64,000 nt of DNA, taken from contig JAKIZT010000003.1 of the NCBI GenBank assembly GCA_022707885.1, positions 1-64,000 on the forward strand. The letters are read 5' to 3'. The notes beneath the pieces were generated by a model. It searched no databases and had not been told where the DNA came from. It saw only the letters and a program-made list of their open reading frames with translations. This DNA is from Caldisericales bacterium. Lineage in GTDB: Bacteria; Caldisericota; Caldisericia; JAAYUI01. Shown in pieces: positions 51,889 to 60,441 of this stretch; the stretch's first letter is position 1, and every line of letters starts with the position of its first letter. A program made the position numbers and the translations under genes.

Positions 51889-53651
51889 ACGATAGACCAA
51901 CGCTGATATCGGATGGCGAGAAAATAAGGGGCATCCAGAGGTTCTCTTCGAGGAACCCCAAGTTCAGGTATTTTACAATAACGCTCGCATCTGTAATCAT
52001 CGTTGGCATTTTTATACTGGTGGCGCTCAACATCCCAAAAAGCGACATCTTGAAAATCAAGATAGCCTCAGAACCAAAAGGTGCCGAGGTTATACTGGAT
52101 GGTATTTCAAAGGGCACAACACCACTGATCACCAGGCTAAAAAAAGGCGATGTGGAAATCGAGCTTTTGCTGGCTGGTTATGCACCACTGAAATCTGTAG
52201 CCACAATCAGTGAAAACAACCAGACCATAAACTATAAGCTTGCTAAATCCACTGGAGGAACAACCATCCTCTCATATCCAGACCAGGCGAGAATATATAT
52301 TGATAATGAGTTTCTCGGCCTAACTCCCTTGCAGCTAAAGGAAGAGTTTAATGGGAAGCACGTGATAAAAGCTGTTTTGCCAGGGTTTGCAACAAAAGAG
52401 CAAGAAGTTGATTTTGACACTGATCCGAGCGTATATTTTGACCTCCAGAAGAAAAGGGTAAACCTCAAGATTGGCTCCGAACCGCAGGGCGCAGAACTGT
52501 ACATCGATGAAGAGTATTATGGAAAGACCCCGTGGGAAGGCCAGATTGAAACAGGAACAAAAAAGATCAGACTGGCCATGGAAGGCCACAGAATGATAAA
52601 GAGAGAGGTCGTCATAACCGACGATTCTCAAATAAATTACTCTTTTGAGTCCAAGGACATATCGTTTGATTCCCAGGTGGACAACGACTCTGCACCTGGT
52701 GCAAAAATCTATATCTGCATCCCAAACGGGGAGACAATAAACAAAGCCGTACCGCCACTTTTTCTTGGTTCCACGCCACTGGTTGCAAGTGCAAACACAA
52801 TCGGCATATATTTGACCGGCAATGAAAAGATGCCACCATATGGGCTTGTGTTCTCCAACCACCCAACATATGGCGCAACCGTTTCCTCGTTGCCAATGGA
52901 TGAATCCGGATCAATACTTACAAACGACGTGATTTTAACTTTTCCGGGTTATTCTTCAATGGACATCATAGGCCAGGACCTTTCAAGTATAAGCTATCCA
53001 TCTCTCATAAACGAAAAAACAAGGCGGCCTGGCACTCTTGATATGAACCCAAGATACATAGTTGTTGGGGGCTTCTTTGTAGACAGGGACAACCCGAGCA
53101 AGAAAATAAATATTGGCCAGAACATAGACAAAAGCGACATCATTGTGTCCTGGAACGAAAAATACATGGCCTGCTACCAACCGGGGCAAGTAAAACTCTT
53201 TGATCTTAAACAAGGTTCAATAATCAAGACAGTGCAGGCAAAGAGTCCAGAGTTCTCATTCACACAGGATTCAATGTACTTGATGGTGCTCTCTGGCGGA
53301 CTGATGAACAGGATTTCTTGCACAACCGGGCAGATTGAAAGCTCGGCCTGCCAGAGTTTCGGTGTTCTTGTGCCGATCACAGACAACATTCTGGCTGTTT
53401 CAAACTCTGGCAAACTCTCACTGTTGTGGGACATAACCTCAATGAAGATCACAAAGTTTTCGTCAATAGGGAATGGCAGCTTCTGGGAGAAATATTTTGA
53501 ACCACGCTCAATAATACAGAGATCAGTTTCAGGGAATGACAAGGTAGTTGTCCTGGGAGAAGTTTTTGGACTCAATTGCGCAATTGCTGTCAACCCAAAA
53601 CCATCATTGCTGAACATCTGGATGCCTGAAGAAAACACAAGATTACCCTGA
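51885..53651 (+). CDS. Membrane-anchored PEGA-repeat protein with propeller-like domain
   Basis: 588 residues; short cytoplasmic tail, one membrane segment (about 30-50), then three PEGA repeats (about 53-120, 125-195, 196-265) with the signature pattern EPKGAEVILDGISKGTTPL, YPDQARIYIDNEFLGLTPL and EPQGAELYIDEEYYGKTPW. The C-terminal 320 residues are beta-rich and WD/PQQ-like (KYMACYQPGQVKLFDLKQGS). PEGA modules are extracytoplasmic and often linked to surface or sensor proteins. The 4-nt ATGA overlap with parB makes it part of the parAB operon, an unexpected neighbour that might tether the envelope to the segregation locus or only share expression (inference). Confidence 0.85.
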   Translation: MNDRPTLISDGEKIRGIQRFSSRNPKFRYFTITLASVIIVGIFILVALNIPKSDILKIKIASEPKGAEVILDGISKGTTPLITRLKKGDVEIELLLAGYAPLKSVATISENNQTINYKLAKSTGGTTILSYPDQARIYIDNEFLGLTPLQLKEEFNGKHVIKAVLPGFATKEQEVDFDTDPSVYFDLQKKRVNLKIGSEPQGAELYIDEEYYGKTPWEGQIETGTKKIRLAMEGHRMIKREVVITDDSQINYSFESKDISFDSQVDNDSAPGAKIYICIPNGETINKAVPPLFLGSTPLVASANTIGIYLTGNEKMPPYGLVFSNHPTYGATVSSLPMDESGSILTNDVILTFPGYSSMDIIGQDLSSISYPSLINEKTRRPGTLDMNPRYIVVGGFFVDRDNPSKKINIGQNIDKSDIIVSWNEKYMACYQPGQVKLFDLKQGSIIKTVQAKSPEFSFTQDSMYLMVLSGGLMNRISCTTGQIESSACQSFGVLVPITDNILAVSNSGKLSLLWDITSMKITKFSSIGNGSFWEKYFEPRSIIQRSVSGNDKVVVLGEVFGLNCAIAVNPKPSLLNIWMPEENTRLP

Positions 53652-53662
53652 TCACATTTTTG

Positions 53663-53823
53663 ATATCCACATAGATTTCCACATGTTGATAACTTTTTTT
53701 GCAATGATTCTTCTTGCAGATTATTTTTCCTTTGATTGTTAAATTGATAGAAACCGACAATTGTCTCATAAAACCAAAGACACTTGGCAAAATGGCATGA
53801 ATTTGTCCACAGGGTTTTCCACA
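53663..53823. other. Paired DnaA-box-like sites around an AT-rich stretch (candidate oriC)
   Basis: ATATCCACA (53663-53671) and ATTTCCACA (53675-53683), then about 120 bp very rich in A/T, then TTGTCCACA (53803-53811) and TTTTCCACA (53815-53823). Within each pair the sites are 12 bp apart in the same orientation. The region is gene-free (53652-53882) and follows the parAB operon, making it the best-looking origin candidate in this window, though unproven. Confidence 0.42.
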
Positions 53824-53846
53824 CACTGCACAAAACCAAATTGTTC

Positions 53847-53874
53847 TTTACCAGAGAGTATAATTTTCTATTAT
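53847..53874 (+). promoter_or_regulatory. Leaderless promoter of the 53883 lipoprotein gene
   Basis: TTTACC (53847-53852), 16-nt spacer, TATTAT (53869-53874), 8 nt, ATG at 53883. Confidence 0.5.
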
Positions 53875-53882
53875 TAGGGCCA

Positions 53883-55013
53883 ATGATCAAAAAGTTTCTG
53901 ATTTTTACACAAATCATCGTCTTGCTTGTACTGGTTTCTGGTTGTGGAGGCATTGCCATCTGGGGCACAAAGGGTGGCATGCCCCAGAGGTGGTATTCGG
54001 CCAATGAGAGCACCGGTAGTAACATTGCCCTGGCATGGGACATTGGTTATGAAACCCTCGCACTTACGTCGCCGGTATCCGATGGCGAAAGCATATATAT
54101 TGTCACAACGACCGAAAATGGCCCGGGAGTTGTTGTTCTGGATGAACACAGTGGAAAGCAGGCAATTGCCCCGGTGCTTCTTGATGAAGCTTTTACCTAT
54201 GAGCTTGCCCTTGATGAAAATTATCTTTTTGTAACAAGTGGCGGCAGTCTCAAGTGTTTCTATAAAAGAGCAATGCTGGAAAACTGGGCCATGGAGTTTG
54301 ATGGTGAAGAAGTGGTTTCCATGTTTGAGCATAAAGATTCACTCTATGGGGTAACAAATATTGGCACGGCATTTTGCGTACACAAGGAAACAGGCGTTTT
54401 CAAATGGAAAACCGATGTTGCAAAGGATTATGTTTTCAGGTGGGCCACACTTGGCGAGCGCGAACTGTTTGTAACAGGTGGCCCAAAAGGGTTTGACTAT
54501 ACCCACATTTTTGCGCTCTCATTTGTTGATGGTAATGTGCTCTGGCACCTGGAATTTGACGGACCTCCTGATTATCCGCCACAGGCATCGGCCTATACGA
54601 TACTTGTCAATTCAAGGGCCAGGATGTATGCCTATGATACCAGGAGCAGGGAGAAGATCTGGTACTATTCTATAACTGGTCTTGATGGCCAGCCAAGCAC
54701 ACTGGGTTGCAATCCTTGTATATATGGCGATTACGTCCTTGTGCCATCAAAATCGAAAATCGCGAGAGTTGATTTGAAGACGGGCATTGAGGAATCAAAA
54801 ATGATTGTTCCAAACACCCTCCAGATGAGGGGGATTGTTGCATCAAGAGATGCCCTCTTTGTTGCATTGAACGGTGATCCGATGCTCTATGTTTTTGATA
54901 TGAAAACTGGCCTGCCGGCAAGGAAAATTGAAGGCAAAAGGACCATACTTGGAATGGCACTCTGCAAGGGACTTGTAATCCAGTCCCAGGAAGCGGTCAC
55001 CTTACTGAAGTAA
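53883..55013 (+). CDS. Lipoprotein with PQQ-like beta-propeller
   Basis: 376 residues from the ATG at 53883, where a signal peptide with lipobox VSGC (about residue 20) begins; the frame is open upstream but without signal-peptide character. Propeller blades show the G-x-x-x-W pattern, e.g. FCVHKETGVFKWKTDV, ALSFVDGNVLWHLEFDG and AYDTRSREKIWYYS, and run to the C-terminus. Same general family as the products at 11168-12355 and 56610-57680. Function unknown; BamB-like scaffolding is one possibility. It converges with the carboxylase-type gene, 8 bp apart. Confidence 0.83.
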   Translation: MIKKFLIFTQIIVLLVLVSGCGGIAIWGTKGGMPQRWYSANESTGSNIALAWDIGYETLALTSPVSDGESIYIVTTTENGPGVVVLDEHSGKQAIAPVLLDEAFTYELALDENYLFVTSGGSLKCFYKRAMLENWAMEFDGEEVVSMFEHKDSLYGVTNIGTAFCVHKETGVFKWKTDVAKDYVFRWATLGERELFVTGGPKGFDYTHIFALSFVDGNVLWHLEFDGPPDYPPQASAYTILVNSRARMYAYDTRSREKIWYYSITGLDGQPSTLGCNPCIYGDYVLVPSKSKIARVDLKTGIEESKMIVPNTLQMRGIVASRDALFVALNGDPMLYVFDMKTGLPARKIEGKRTILGMALCKGLVIQSQEAVTLLK

Positions 55014-55021
55014 AGACAGGA

Positions 55022-56527
55022 TCAGTGTGGCTGTTCCGGTGATTTTGCTTTTGAGTCCTGTTTCTCAAAAAAGTCTTTCGTGGGCCCGGGGAGCATGTAA
55101 TAAAGCAGAAGGTCTCTGTGATTATTGATGAATGGTGGTGGATTGAAGCCATTTTCAGAAGTGAGTGGAACATCATCCACATAGTGGCCTGAGCGCTGAG
55201 AATACCTCTCGGTGCTTCCAGTCACCATCTTCAAGAACTCTTCGGATATCGGGCCTGGCCTGCCATACCTTCCCCTGACCATGTCCTTGAATTCCCTTGA
55301 GACGATCTTGTAGCGCTGCCCTGTTTGTACATTGAAGGCCGCCTGTGAGCCGACGATCTGGGATGTTGGGGTGACAAGCGGAGGGTATCCTGAATCTGCC
55401 CTTACTCTGGCAACTTCCTCGAGAATTTGAGGCAGGAGCTGGAGTTGGTTCACTTCCTTGAGCTGGTTGCGAAGATTCGAGAGCATTCCGCCAGGAACCT
55501 GTGCGTCAAGCTGGGCCTCATCCGGTTTTGGATAGCCATAGAAGGTCATCAGGTCAACAATGGTTCTCCTTGCCTCGTCGAAATCGCCTTTTCTGACCAG
55601 TTCGATTGCTTTATCGATTTTGTCTATGTCTGTCTGTGGGAGTGGGTTGGGGATTGGTTTCGGGAGGTTGTTGGCGCTGGAATCAAACTTTGCCAGGGCT
55701 TTTCTCACCTCAAAGAGCTTCTTCTGGGCCCTCTGGATCGCTTCGTGGTTGAGCCCGTGGTCGATACCGAGTCTCTCGGCCATGACTGCAACAAGCTCCA
55801 CAGGCGGATGGCTCGAACCCCCAGCAAACGGACCAACTGCAACATCTATCCTGTCAGCGCCAAACATCAGACCGACAAGTGCGGTTGTTTCGCCATAGCC
55901 AACCGTTGAATGGCTGTGGACTGTCAACGGAACGGAAATCTCTTTTTTGATTGCCGGTATTATTATTGCGGCATCCCTGGGATTGAGGAGGCCAGCCATG
56001 TCTTTTATTGCGATGATGTCAGCGCCCTCTGATGCGTAGTCGGCGGCAAGCTGGACGAACTTTTCTGTGGTGTGTATCGGGGAGGTTGTATAACTTATGC
56101 AGCATTCGGCCTTTCCACCAAACGCTTTTGAAGCGATCAGCGAAATCATGACGTTTCGCCTGTCATTGAGAGCATCAAAAGCCCTCATGGTTGAAACACC
56201 AGACCTTATTGCAGCCTTGCAGAAAGCTATGACAAGGTTGTCCGGATACGGGGAATATGCAAAAAGGTTTTGACCTCTTATCAGGGCTCTTATGTTTGCC
56301 CTTCCCCTGGCCAGCTTGTAGAATTCATCAAGCCTGTTCCATGGGTTTTCGTTAAGGAATCTCAGCGGGGCATCGATTGTGGCCCCTCCCCACAACTCCA
56401 GCTCCTTGAAACCTGCGTCAAGCAGATCTGGAAAAGCTGAAAGTGCCTGTTCGGTTGTCATCCTTGTTGCAACAAGGCTCTGCTGGCCATCTCTTAGCGT
56501 GAGGTCTACAAGCTCGATTTTTCTCAT
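55022..56527 (-). CDS. Carboxyltransferase subunit (pyruvate carboxylase B / oxaloacetate decarboxylase alpha type)
   Basis: 501 residues: an HMGL-like TIM barrel plus the conserved carboxylase domain, without a C-terminal biotinyl domain. Seen: VDLTLRDGQQS (Asp and Arg of the active site, 7-17), GGATIDAPLRFL, catalytic lysine K175 in IAIKDMAGLL, metal-binding H204 and H206 in HSHSTVGYGET, and a PASTA-free C-terminal part with PGGMLSNLRNQLKE and PTSQIVGSQAAFNV. It transfers carboxyl between biotin and pyruvate/oxaloacetate. The missing biotin carrier must be a separate protein; none is adjacent, so pycB- versus oadA-type role is undecided. TATGAT lies 9 nt before the ATG. Confidence 0.9.
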   Translation of the reverse strand: MRKIELVDLTLRDGQQSLVATRMTTEQALSAFPDLLDAGFKELELWGGATIDAPLRFLNENPWNRLDEFYKLARGRANIRALIRGQNLFAYSPYPDNLVIAFCKAAIRSGVSTMRAFDALNDRRNVMISLIASKAFGGKAECCISYTTSPIHTTEKFVQLAADYASEGADIIAIKDMAGLLNPRDAAIIIPAIKKEISVPLTVHSHSTVGYGETTALVGLMFGADRIDVAVGPFAGGSSHPPVELVAVMAERLGIDHGLNHEAIQRAQKKLFEVRKALAKFDSSANNLPKPIPNPLPQTDIDKIDKAIELVRKGDFDEARRTIVDLMTFYGYPKPDEAQLDAQVPGGMLSNLRNQLKEVNQLQLLPQILEEVARVRADSGYPPLVTPTSQIVGSQAAFNVQTGQRYKIVSREFKDMVRGRYGRPGPISEEFLKMVTGSTERYSQRSGHYVDDVPLTSENGFNPPPFINNHRDLLLYYMLPGPTKDFFEKQDSKAKSPEQPH

Positions 56528-56609
56528 ATAGAATCCATCATATTGATTGGGCAGGCTAAATACAATTAGGGTTTACATAAGGCATCAAGTAAAATAATAT
56601 TGCGTATAA

Positions 56610-57680
56610 ATGAAAAAAATCCTTGCATTGATGACCATCGTATGCCTTCCTGCGTCATGTTCGGGTGGGGAAAATGGTGACAATTTGCCGTTCCTCTCGC
56701 TTTCCTGGGCCTGGAGTGACCTTGCAGAACCTCTCTCCACAACCGTGAGGGGAAATGGAAAATACGTTGCCTGCTGCGGTCTCAACGGTATTGAAGTGGC
56801 GCTTCTGAATGAAACCGATGGGGTTCCGGCCTGGCATGTAGAGCAGGACGAAAAACCAACGAATGAGACCAACTTCCCTCCAGTATTCGCAGGCCCCAGG
56901 CTAATCGTTTATTATTCTGACTCCTTAAAAGCGTTTGAGCTGGTTTCTGGATATGAGGTATGGAAGTTTCAAACTGAACAAACCAATCTTGGCCCGGCGA
57001 GCTTTTTTGAGCCATCATATGACTACAACCAGATTTATGCCGGAACTGCTTCGGGTTTTTTGTATTGCATCAATGCCGGTTCAGGGATAGGCAACTGGAA
57101 ACAGAAAAGCAGGTATGAAGGTTTTGGTGAAACGGTCAACATGTATGACAAGGTCCTTGTCAGGACGCTTGGCTCAAGGATTGAAGCCTACAACAAGAGC
57201 ACAGGCAAGCTCGTCTGGAAAAATGAGAGATGGGTGCTTCCCGATGGGAAATTTACAATTGACGACAAGAACCTCTATCTTGCAATGCCAGGGCCCTTTG
57301 TTTCTGCCATAAGACACAATTCCGGCGAGCTTGTGTGGACTTCGGGGAAGTTATCCAAAAGCAAGGCACCTCTAAAATTCCACCCGCTTGTTTGCCAGGG
57401 CAAAGTTGTGGTTCTGGAAGGCAAAAAGGCGATTCTTTTTGATTCTGCCACCGGCAAGGAAGAAACATCGTTTGATTTGCCAGAGGAGCCAGAAACCTTC
57501 ACAACCGACGGCAGCCTGCTTTATCTAACAAAGGGTAAAACGCTGTTTTGCGTTGATTGCACCGGGAAAGTAAAGGGAACATTCGAGGAAGTGCAAGGTG
57601 ACAACTTGCTCGGGGTGAGTTTTTCACAAGGACATGTAATAACTTGGAGCCCAAGAACTATTTATGGGCTTAGAAAATAA
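56610..57680 (+). CDS. Lipoprotein with PQQ-like beta-propeller
   Basis: 356 residues; lipobox PASC near residue 17. Blades such as LNETDGVPAWHVEQDEKP, YNKSTGKLVWKNERW and AIRHNSGELVWTSGKLS give an eight-bladed-type PQQ-like propeller without cofactor ligands. A TAATAT box 9 nt upstream of the ATG and the lack of a Shine-Dalgarno suggest a very short leader. Paralogous to 53883-55013; the two flank the carboxyltransferase gene. Converges with the small gene at 57741-58034. Confidence 0.83.
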   Translation: MKKILALMTIVCLPASCSGGENGDNLPFLSLSWAWSDLAEPLSTTVRGNGKYVACCGLNGIEVALLNETDGVPAWHVEQDEKPTNETNFPPVFAGPRLIVYYSDSLKAFELVSGYEVWKFQTEQTNLGPASFFEPSYDYNQIYAGTASGFLYCINAGSGIGNWKQKSRYEGFGETVNMYDKVLVRTLGSRIEAYNKSTGKLVWKNERWVLPDGKFTIDDKNLYLAMPGPFVSAIRHNSGELVWTSGKLSKSKAPLKFHPLVCQGKVVVLEGKKAILFDSATGKEETSFDLPEEPETFTTDGSLLYLTKGKTLFCVDCTGKVKGTFEEVQGDNLLGVSFSQGHVITWSPRTIYGLRK

Positions 57681-57740
57681 ATAGTTCTCCACATACTCAC
57701 AGTAGATATAAACAATTTGGAAACAAATCGTCAACAATTG

Positions 57741-58034
57741 TCACGCGAAGCTTATAAGCCACGTTTCTCCTGAATCAAAGGTCGTGAACTCCAGTGTCTC
57801 GTTGAATATAAAAATCGGCGGTTGTGGGTCCCTGAATTTGAGCTGGTATTCATAGGTTTTCATGTTTGGGCCCATGCTTTTGGATTCTACGGGGTAGATA
57901 TAGGCAATAAATTCACCCTCATTGAAACTGGTTTTAAAGTCGTCTTTTTTAAAGAGTTTTTCTTTGCCCTTTGGGATTCTGATAAATTTCAGCCTTATTT
58001 CGTCATCGGTGAGTTTTTTTGAAAACTTGTCCAT
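57741..58034 (-). CDS. Small hypothetical cytosolic protein
   Basis: 97 residues; AGGAGG 6 nt before the ATG and TATAAT about 20 nt upstream support it as a real gene. Charged N-terminus (MDKFSKKLTDDEIRLKFIRI), then beta-rich sequence ending TFDSGETWLISFA. No signal peptide, Cys or known motif. Family not recognised. Divergent from recO. Confidence 0.65.
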   Translation of the reverse strand: MDKFSKKLTDDEIRLKFIRIPKGKEKLFKKDDFKTSFNEGEFIAYIYPVESKSMGPNMKTYEYQLKFRDPQPPIFIFNETLEFTTFDSGETWLISFA

Positions 58035-58066
58035 TTGAGGCCTCCTTAGAAACCATTATACATCTC

Positions 58067-58095
58067 TTGTCCATTTTTCAAACAGGGTTTATCAT
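58067..58095 (+). promoter_or_regulatory. Leaderless promoter of recO
   Basis: TTGTCC (58067-58072), 17-nt spacer, TATCAT (58090-58095), 6 nt, GTG at 58102. Confidence 0.65.
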
Positions 58096-58101
58096 CGAAA
58101 C

Positions 58102-58824
58102 GTGCCGTATATCAAGTCCGAGGCGATAATACTTGCCAAAAAGACCTTTGGCGATGCAGACAAGCAGCTTGTGCTTGTAACTGATTCTGATACCGTGATT
58201 GAGGCAAAAATACGTAAAGCGAAGGACACAAAAACAAGGTGGGCCTGTGTAACAGAGCCTATCTCCATTGTCGATTGCGAGCTTTATGAAAGGTCGCAGA
58301 GATTTACGATAACATCGCTGTCACTCCAAAAGTACTATTCAAGTTTTGGTACATCATTTGAAAAATCTGCCGTAAGCGAGTTTATTTCAGAAGCAGTGTG
58401 CTTTTTTGTGCCCCAGGATATGGAAGAAAGTGGCATATACGAATTGCTTCTGAACAGTTTTGAGTGCCTGGACGCATCAAAGAATCCGTTTTATTCAATG
58501 GGACTTTTTCTATCAGGTTTTTTTGCGCTTTTGGGATACCCGATCGATACCCAGTATTGCTCACTTTGCTCCGGTAGCATAGATGAGGGGGCTTTCTTTG
58601 ACTATGGATCAACGTCGTTTCTATGTGATGTGTGTGCAAAACCTGGCATGCCAAGCGTCCCAGGGTTTGCGATAGAAGCGTTGCGAAGAATGCAGTATGC
58701 AGACTGGAAGAACTGGGAGATGGACGAAAAACTGGTCAAGGGTGTGTGTACGCTTCTTGCAAGGGCACTGGAAAGAAAGTTTGAAAAAAACCTTCATTCT
58801 ACTTTACATGTAATCGGACTGTAG
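58102..58824 (+). CDS. recO: DNA repair protein RecO
   Basis: 240 residues from a GTG start. N-terminal OB fold (about 1-75: SEAIILAKKTFGDADKQLVL), central helical part, and a zinc-binding site made of C153, C156, C175 and C178 (CSLC ... CDVC), as in Deinococcus-type RecO. It loads RecA with RecF/RecR at gaps. First gene of a run with the methyltransferase, cyclophilin and TPR-Lon genes (gap 14 nt, then overlaps). Promoter appears leaderless. Confidence 0.88.
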   Translation: MPYIKSEAIILAKKTFGDADKQLVLVTDSDTVIEAKIRKAKDTKTRWACVTEPISIVDCELYERSQRFTITSLSLQKYYSSFGTSFEKSAVSEFISEAVCFFVPQDMEESGIYELLLNSFECLDASKNPFYSMGLFLSGFFALLGYPIDTQYCSLCSGSIDEGAFFDYGSTSFLCDVCAKPGMPSVPGFAIEALRRMQYADWKNWEMDEKLVKGVCTLLARALERKFEKNLHSTLHVIGL

Positions 58825-58838
58825 TTAGAATCCAGAGA

Positions 58839-59693
58839 ATGGCAAGCATCCCCGTAAAACTTCTACTTGGCATCAACAAGCTGTTTCCAAAAGGACAGAC
58901 ACACCCTTTGGATCTCGAAAGGAAAAACAAGGGTTCATATGCGGCCTGGGAATATGATCTTGCGAAAAGGACCATCGAATATTTCCCCGCCGGTTTTGAA
59001 GTTGAGAGACTTGTTAAGGGCAAGGATATTCTTGATGACTGCTGTGGTGCTGGAGGGAAAGCCGTCTACCTCCTCGATCTTGGCGCAAAATCCGTAACCG
59101 GTGTTGATATTGGCCAGGAATTTATAGCAATGGCAAATGATTTTGCATCAATAAAGAGAGTCAGAAGCTGCAAATTTGTGGCAGGGGACGCAATGTCATT
59201 GCCTTTCCCAGACAAGTCCTTTGATCTGGTTTTTGCGTTTGACGCTTTCGAACATGTGAAAGATCCCGCTTTGATGCTTAAAGAAGCCAGAAGGGTGCTC
59301 AAACCCGGTGGAAAGGTTGTAATGTCATTCACAACCTGGGGCAGACCCGGTGGCCACCACCTTACTGATGCAATAAGGTTCCCCTTTGCACACCTGTTCT
59401 TTAGTGAAAAGACACTCCTTGATGCATACAGGACATTGGTAGATGATGAAAGATATATTTTTAGGGCCGGCTCGCTGGGCTCGAAAAAGATCGAGTACGT
59501 TAATCACATGTCTTTTAAGAAAGCGAAAAAGATAATTTCTGCCTCAGGGTTAAGGGTACTCTTGTATGAAGGGGTGCCATATCCGGGGATTTTCAAGTTC
59601 CTTGCAAAAATGGGACTTGGTGAGTATTTTTACAGAGTAGTTACTACAATACTGGAGGAGCCAGATGGACAAGAAAAGCAGAGAAATCCTTGA
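58839..59693 (+). CDS. SAM-dependent methyltransferase, class I
   Basis: 284 residues. Motif I ILDDCCGAGGKAVYLLDLGA, then VTGVDIG, the GDAMSLPFPDKSFDLVFAFD region (motif II, Methyltransf_11 type), and VLKPGGKVVMSF (post-motif III). The N-terminal 60 and C-terminal 90 residues are specific to this protein and may select the substrate, perhaps a quinone, lipid or small molecule. Its 3' end overlaps the cyclophilin start by 29 nt. Confidence 0.87.
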   Translation: MASIPVKLLLGINKLFPKGQTHPLDLERKNKGSYAAWEYDLAKRTIEYFPAGFEVERLVKGKDILDDCCGAGGKAVYLLDLGAKSVTGVDIGQEFIAMANDFASIKRVRSCKFVAGDAMSLPFPDKSFDLVFAFDAFEHVKDPALMLKEARRVLKPGGKVVMSFTTWGRPGGHHLTDAIRFPFAHLFFSEKTLLDAYRTLVDDERYIFRAGSLGSKKIEYVNHMSFKKAKKIISASGLRVLLYEGVPYPGIFKFLAKMGLGEYFYRVVTTILEEPDGQEKQRNP

Positions 59694-60441
59694 AAAATCA
59701 AAAAAAGTCAAATCGAAAGCTGAACTGGAGAAGATCGTAAAACAGGAAAAACAGGCAAAGGCCCAAAAAGACAAATTGCTCAGAAAGAAAATCTTCACGA
59801 TTGGTGGCATTTCTCTTGCGGCAGTGGCCGTCGTCGTTTTGGTTGCAATACTCATTTCTTCATGCTCTTCAAATGGCACCACCACAAAGGAAGAAGAGAA
59901 AAAAACAAAGGCTGTTGTGGAGACAACAAAAGGGTCTTTTACAATACAGCTGGATTACGACAATGCACTTTCTGTTGTGAACAACTTTGTAAAGAATGCC
60001 GAAGCAGGGCTTTATGATAATTCCTATTTCCACGAAATCCTGCCAGGCATGAAGATACAGGGCGGATACCCTGAAACTGACAAGAGACCACAGGGTGTTG
60101 GTGCTTATGACGTTATCGAGTTTGTAAGCAACGAAGTCACTCATGCAAAATATTCTGTATGTGCTCCTGCCATGGAAGAGAAAGACAGTAAGGGGACTGT
60201 TACAAAATCTGGTTTGTCAAAAACCCAGTTCTATATGCTCCTTTCTGACCAGAAGTCTCTGGATGGCAAAGACACGGTTTTTGGCAAAATCATTGATGGT
60301 GCAAATGTTGTGGAGGAGCTGGCAAAGCTTGAGACAGTGGAGCAGGGTGAAAAGAACAAATACAATATTGATCCAACAGAGAAATCAAGGCCAAAAGATA
60401 TTGAACAGGCCAAAATAATAAAGGTGAAAATAACACAATGA
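59665..60441 (+). CDS. Membrane-anchored cyclophilin-type peptidyl-prolyl isomerase
   Basis: 258 residues; a Lys-rich coiled cytoplasmic N-terminus (1-43), one membrane segment (about 44-65), then a cyclophilin domain (about 85-258). The domain has VVETTKGSFTIQLDYDNA, VNNFVKNAEAGLYDNSYFHE, GYPETDKRPQGVGAY and FGKIIDGANVVEELA. The catalytic Arg of the canonical FHRVIPGFMIQGGD is replaced (HEILPGMKIQGGY), so activity may be reduced. GGAGGAG precedes the ATG inside the methyltransferase gene. Probably an extracytoplasmic folding helper. Confidence 0.88.
   Translation: MDKKSREILEKSKKVKSKAELEKIVKQEKQAKAQKDKLLRKKIFTIGGISLAAVAVVVLVAILISSCSSNGTTTKEEEKKTKAVVETTKGSFTIQLDYDNALSVVNNFVKNAEAGLYDNSYFHEILPGMKIQGGYPETDKRPQGVGAYDVIEFVSNEVTHAKYSVCAPAMEEKDSKGTVTKSGLSKTQFYMLLSDQKSLDGKDTVFGKIIDGANVVEELAKLETVEQGEKNKYNIDPTEKSRPKDIEQAKIIKVKITQ

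Noticed and set aside
55022..56527. Complete biotin-dependent carboxylase
   Set aside because: No biotinyl lysine motif (AMKM) is present in the protein and no biotin carrier gene is adjacent, so it is called a carboxyltransferase subunit only.
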